Shown: one piece after another, positions 7,276-10,396 of the stretch | Layout: each line of letters opens with the position of its first letter | Position numbering within the stretch: the first letter of the stretch is position 1 | NCBI GenBank assembly: GCA_035380045.1 | Contig: DAOSWM010000086.1 | Location: 1 to 10,396, forward strand | Direction: 5' to 3' | DNA length: 10,396 bases | Origin: DAOSWM01 sp035380045 | GTDB taxonomy: Bacteria; Bacteroidota; Bacteroidia; Bacteroidales; Tenuifilaceae | Program-made: the position numbers and the translations under genes | Notes under the pieces: model-generated | Told to the model about the DNA's origin: nothing | Seen by the model: the letters and a program-made list of their open reading frames with translations, nothing else | Databases searched by the model: none

Positions 7276-8217
7276 TTACTCACCAACAAACTCCCAATTA
7301 TCTTTAATACTATTCAAATACTTCTTCGATTTTTCAAGTGCATCAATAGGCTTTAACATTTCAAGCCCGTTTGGACCCTCCCAGTTGAATCCTTTAATCG
7401 CAGGTCCTACAACTTTTAGCAGATGGTACGCACAGGGAATTCTTGTTGTAACATCCGGATTTGTTGATTCGCACTCAGAATTATCATTTTTTATTATTGA
7501 TATTAAATAATCTACATTTTTTCGGCTTCGCGAATAGGTTACATAAGGGTAAAGCATATTGATTGCATCCAACGAGATTCCAGTTTTTTTAATAAAATCT
7601 AACATTTTTTGCTCCGATTTTTCATCACCCATGCGGGTTAACGCTGCCAGCGCAATCCATCTATTAATGAATGGATTTACTGGATTGTTAGAAATATCTT
7701 CGAGTAAAGGTATCGATTCAGAAATTTCAAGTTTCCCGCACAGCTTTATAAGATTTGTTGTAGATGCTGAACTTTTTGATGTATTAAGTGAAAGTAATAT
7801 CGAATCTTTATGACTTTCTGTAAAACATATATCAGGAACGGAAACTAATGATTCTGACGCAGAGTATTGTATTCTGGTGTCGGAATCCCATATAAATTTC
7901 AGTAAAAGTGAAATCGATAAACCTCCGATCCTTTCATTACTATTTACTGATACAACCCTGTTTACTATACTCAATCCTAACCATCTTGCTTCAAAAATTG
8001 AATCTGATAAATGTTCCCCAACAACTTGGTATAAATTACCTATTTCATCAAATGTGAGGCTTCTTATTTCACTATTAATGTTGTCAATCTGTTCTTCCTC
8101 AAACCAGGTTTTGAAGTATTCTACCGTTTTAATTTTATTCTTTTGAGAATATAAATTTGAAAAGGAAATCATTAAAAAGCAGGTAACTCCTACAAATACT
8201 ACGTTTCTATAATTCAT
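7276..8217 (-). CDS. Secreted alpha-helical protein with HEAT-like repeats, function unknown
   Basis: This encodes 313 residues. A signal peptide lies at 1-24 (hydrophobic FVGVTCFLMISF, cut near YS-Q25). Cys13 is inside the hydrophobic core and not in a lipobox, so it is not a lipoprotein. The mature protein is made of paired amphipathic helices, best seen at about 75-125 (ARWLGLSIVNRVV, IQYSASESLVSV) and 150-215 (TNLIKLCGKL, INRWIALAALTRMGDEKSEQKML). This is the pattern of HEAT or PBS-type repeats, which form a curved binding surface. No catalytic motif or T9SS tail is visible, so it probably stays in the periplasm as a binding or scaffold protein. The ATG at 8217 is supported by the signal peptide and by a TAnnTTTG box just upstream. 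It has its own terminator candidate, so a link to the neighbouring giant gene is only by position. The family assignment rests on pattern alone. Confidence 0.8.
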   Translation of the reverse strand: MNYRNVVFVGVTCFLMISFSNLYSQKNKIKTVEYFKTWFEEEQIDNINSEIRSLTFDEIGNLYQVVGEHLSDSIFEARWLGLSIVNRVVSVNSNERIGGLSISLLLKFIWDSDTRIQYSASESLVSVPDICFTESHKDSILLSLNTSKSSASTTNLIKLCGKLEISESIPLLEDISNNPVNPFINRWIALAALTRMGDEKSEQKMLDFIKKTGISLDAINMLYPYVTYSRSRKNVDYLISIIKNDNSECESTNPDVTTRIPCAYHLLKVVGPAIKGFNWEGPNGLEMLKPIDALEKSKKYLNSIKDNWEFVGE

Positions 8218-8221
8218 TATA

Positions 8222-8240
8222 TATCAATATCTATCAATAT
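8222..8240 (-). repeat. Two direct copies of tatcaatat in the leader
   Basis: The 9-mer tatcaatat occurs at 8222-8230 and 8232-8240, exactly 10 bp apart, between the start codon at 8217 and the predicted -7 box. One helical turn of spacing would suit a dimeric or tandem-binding protein, or a translational site in the leader RNA. In DNA this AT-rich it may be chance. Confidence 0.35.
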
Positions 8241-8248
8241 TTTTATGA

Positions 8249-8283
8249 CAAAAATATTATTTTTGTTTAAACAATTTAACAAA
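8249..8283 (-). promoter_or_regulatory. Bacteroidota promoter of the HEAT-like protein gene
   Basis: On the minus strand the -7 box TATTTTTG (8249-8256) matches TAnnTTTG perfectly, and TTTG (8280-8283) lies 23 bp upstream as the -33 element, at the long end of the accepted spacing. Transcription would begin near 8242, giving a leader of about 25 nt before the ATG at 8217. Confidence 0.55.
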
Positions 8284-8299
8284 TTTTAACATCCTGCTT

Positions 8300-8313
8300 C
8301 GAAAACGTTTGCA
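8300..8313. promoter_or_regulatory. LacI-type operator candidate
   Basis: The sequence cgaaaacgtttgca matches the LacI-family operator pattern TGNAANCGNTTNCA at every fixed position but the first. It lies about 17 bp upstream of the -33 element of the HEAT-like gene and about 300 bp from argS, so that gene is the more likely target. No LacI-type regulator is encoded in the window. A chance match is possible. Confidence 0.35.
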
Positions 8314-8563
8314 AAACACTGAAAATACTAAGATTTTTTTTTGATATTCCTATCAATTTAGAACGGGTTTAAATTAAAACATATACCTTTATATGTTAAT
8401 ATATAACTATTTACATATATCAATTTTTTATCTGTCCGTTTAATATTTTCTCTGAATTTATGAACATTTTTAGTATTGCTATTCGATTATCTAAAAGTAT
8501 GGCATTATTAATTTCTGAGCACAACTTCTAAATCAACATTTTTCCACCAAAAGCATCTTCCTT
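8314..8563. other. Divergent intergenic region, no gene seen
   Basis: This is AT-rich DNA between the outward-facing promoters. The only structure I see is an 8-bp inverted repeat, aacatata (8378-8385) and tatatgtt (8390-8397), with a 4-nt loop and no adjoining T-run. No tRNA, small-RNA signature or credible short gene is visible. Confidence 0.5.
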
Positions 8564-8594
8564 TTCAATTCTCAGCCATTGTTTGCTATCTTTG
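8564..8594 (+). promoter_or_regulatory. Promoter of argS
   Basis: The -7 box TATCTTTG (8587-8594) is a perfect TAnnTTTG. A near-match to the -33 element (ttc in place of TTG, 8564-8566, preceded by T residues) lies 20 bp upstream. Transcription should start around 8601, leaving a leader of only about 15 nt with no Shine-Dalgarno sequence but an A-rich stretch, the norm in this phylum. Confidence 0.7.
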
Positions 8595-8615
8595 CGGCAA
8601 CTTAAAAAGCATGCA

Positions 8616-10396
8616 ATGAATATTCAGGATTTTCTTGAAATTACCATAGCCTCAGCAATTGAGAAGGTTTTCGGCGTGAAACCCGACGGTTCGCAGGTGC
8701 AAATTCAGGTTACCAAACGCGAGTTCGAGGGCGACTTTACCCTCGTGGTTTTTCCCCTGCTGAAGCTCTCGAGGCAAAAACCCGAGGAAACGGCAAACGC
8801 CATTGGCGAGTACCTGGTGGAAAACCATGCCGAGTTCCAGAACTTTAACGTGGTTAAGGGGTTTCTGAACCTTAGCCTCAGCGAGGTGTTCTGGTGTAAC
8901 GTGTTGTACATGATTTCCCAAACGGTTGACTACGGTTTCTCAAAACCCAACTCAACCAACGAAGCCATAATGATTGAGTTCTCGTCGCCAAACACAAATA
9001 AGCCGCTGCATTTGGGACACATCCGTAACAATCTTTTGGGTTTCTCGGTTTCCCGAATTCTTCAGGCAAACGGACATGAGGTGATAAAAGTAAACCTTGT
9101 GAACGACAGGGGAATCCACATCTGCAAGTCGATGCTTGCGTGGCAGAAGTTTGGGAATGGCCAAACGCCCGAATCAACGGGCGAGAAGGGCGATCACCTG
9201 GTAGGCGATTTCTACGTGAAGTTCGACCAGGAGTACAGGAAACAGGTTGAAACCATGGTTGCAAGCGGAACACCTGAGGAGGAGGCCAAGAAGAACGCAC
9301 CGCTAATGGCCGAGGCTCAGGAGATGCTTCGCAAGTGGGAGAGCAGGGACGAGGAGGTTTTCTCCCTGTGGAAAAGAATGAATGGCTGGGTTTACGAGGG
9401 TTTCGATGTTACCTACAGAAGCTTGGGAATTGAGTTCGACAAGGTTTACTACGAGTCGGAAACCTACCTGCTGGGGAAAACTATTGTAAACGAAGGGCTT
9501 GAAAAGGGCGTATTTTACAAGCGACCCGATGGCTCGGTTTGGGTGAACCTAACCAACGATGGGCTCGACGAGAAACTCCTGCTCCGTGCCGATGGAACTT
9601 CGGTTTACATTACGCAGGACATTGGAACGGCGAAGCAACGATTCTCCGAGCATCACCTCACAAACCACGTGTACGTGGTGGGAAACGAGCAGGAGTACCA
9701 TTTTCAGGTGCTGAAACTTGTTATGAAGAAGCTGGGCTACAGCTGGGCCGATCACCTTTTTCACCTTTCGTACGGTATGGTTCAGCTTCCCGAAGGGAAA
9801 ATGAAGTCGCGCGAAGGGAAAGTTGTTGATGCCGACGATCTGGTTGATGAAATGGTTACAACTGCCCGCGAAATGTCCGAGGAACTTGGTAAGCTCGATG
9901 ATATGAATTCGGCTGAGGCCGAAGAGGTTGTTAGAATGATTGGTTTGGGTGCTCTCAAATACTTCATTCTGAAGGTTGATCCAAAAAAGAATATGACATT
10001 CAACCCGAAGGAATCCATCGATTTTAACGGCAATACGGGCCCGTTTATTCAGTACTCGTACGCTCGTATCCAGTCAGTTCTGCGCAAAGCGCAGGAAGCC
10101 GGTATAAAGGTTCCGTTCGATACACGTTATAGCACAATGGGCACCAAGGAACGCGAGCTGGTGAAGATTCTTTCGGCATTTCCTAATGTGGTTAGCCAGG
10201 CCGGCGAACAGTACAGCCCTGCGCTTATCGCGAACTACGCCTACGATTTGGCCAAGGAGTACAATCAGTTCTACCACGATTTTCCAATGATAAAGGAGGA
10301 GAATGAGGAAATTCGCAGCCAGCGTCTTGCCATCTCTAGGGAAGTTGGAAACGTAATTCGCTTGGCAATGTGGACTTTAGGAATTGACGTTCCGGA
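8616..10396 (+). CDS. argS: Arginyl-tRNA synthetase, 3' end cut by the window edge
   Basis: This is a cytoplasmic class I synthetase that joins arginine to tRNA-Arg using ATP. 593 complete codons are present, close to the family's full length, and the last ones read LGIDVP, so only a few residues are missing. The N-terminal tRNA-recognition domain covers about 1-110. The catalytic core has FSSPNTNKPLHLGHIRNN with the HIGH motif as HLGH at 132-135, VNDRGIH after it, VVGNEQEYH at 354-362, and a KMSK-loop equivalent KMKSREGKVV from 395. The DALR anticodon-binding domain opens with NGNTGPFIQYSYARIQ at 471-486. The ATG at 8616 is chosen because the ATG at 8611 reaches a stop after two codons and because it gives the standard N-terminus (MNIQDFLE). 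Codons are markedly richer in G and C than those of the minus-strand genes. It is transcribed away from them, from its own promoter. Confidence 0.97.
   Translation, partial: MNIQDFLEITIASAIEKVFGVKPDGSQVQIQVTKREFEGDFTLVVFPLLKLSRQKPEETANAIGEYLVENHAEFQNFNVVKGFLNLSLSEVFWCNVLYMISQTVDYGFSKPNSTNEAIMIEFSSPNTNKPLHLGHIRNNLLGFSVSRILQANGHEVIKVNLVNDRGIHICKSMLAWQKFGNGQTPESTGEKGDHLVGDFYVKFDQEYRKQVETMVASGTPEEEAKKNAPLMAEAQEMLRKWESRDEEVFSLWKRMNGWVYEGFDVTYRSLGIEFDKVYYESETYLLGKTIVNEGLEKGVFYKRPDGSVWVNLTNDGLDEKLLLRADGTSVYITQDIGTAKQRFSEHHLTNHVYVVGNEQEYHFQVLKLVMKKLGYSWADHLFHLSYGMVQLPEGKMKSREGKVVDADDLVDEMVTTAREMSEELGKLDDMNSAEAEEVVRMIGLGALKYFILKVDPKKNMTFNPKESIDFNGNTGPFIQYSYARIQSVLRKAQEAGIKVPFDTRYSTMGTKERELVKILSAFPNVVSQAGEQYSPALIANYAYDLAKEYNQFYHDFPMIKEENEEIRSQRLAISREVGNVIRLAMWTLGIDVP

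Noticed and set aside
7265..8146. Three plus-strand open frames opposite the HEAT-like gene
   Set aside because: The minus-strand frame has a signal peptide, promoter and terminator. The plus-strand frames have none of these.
9665..9680. Inverted repeat ccacgt-gt-acgtgg inside argS
   Set aside because: It encodes the conserved strand just before VVGNEQEYH and is explained by the protein sequence. No regulatory context is visible.
8652..10277. Open frames of 67-140 codons overlapping argS
   Set aside because: argS is unmistakable across this whole stretch. The others are shadows made possible by its higher G+C content.

Overview
The window looks like chromosomal DNA from a Bacteroidota member that has a type IX secretion system (T9SS). 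Four things point there. There are perfect TAnnTTTG -7 promoter boxes, with A-rich leaders and no Shine-Dalgarno sequence. A giant secreted protein ends in a T9SS type A sorting domain. That protein has VCBS/FG-GAP, Fn3-like and HYR domains, a combination typical of the phylum. The arginyl-tRNA synthetase reads like a Bacteroidota one. Order or genus cannot be fixed from this sequence alone.

Layout, left to right. Positions 1-350 are a non-coding array of degenerate 54-74 bp repeats built around a short palindrome. Positions 370-702 (-) encode a small secreted protein of unknown function. Positions 741-786 form a strong hairpin. Positions 789-890 (-) hold an orphan in-frame relic of a second T9SS sorting-domain tail, directly behind the stop codon of the next gene. 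Positions 894-6851 (-) encode a 1985-residue secreted protein with three seven-bladed, calcium-loop beta-propellers (21 blades). Each propeller is followed by an Fn3-like domain. The first two modules also carry an 88-residue Ig-like domain. The third instead leads into three HYR-like domains and the sorting domain. Positions 6852-7275 are AT-rich and intergenic, with a weak promoter candidate and, at the far end, a terminator for the next gene. Positions 7276-8217 (-) encode a secreted alpha-helical protein with HEAT-like repeats. Positions 8218-8615 are a divergent intergenic region with a promoter on each side and a LacI-type palindrome. From 8616 (+) to the window edge runs argS, missing only its last few codons.

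The three minus-strand genes all encode exported proteins but are separated by terminators and sizeable gaps, so they are probably not one tight operon. argS is a housekeeping gene read the other way and is clearly richer in G and C. The boundary between core genome and a more AT-rich, surface-protein region appears to lie in the divergent intergenic region.

I see no defence system, mobile-element enzyme, CRISPR array, tRNA or rRNA. The most distinctive items are the three-propeller architecture, the leftover second sorting-domain tail behind its stop codon, and the palindromic repeat array at the left edge.
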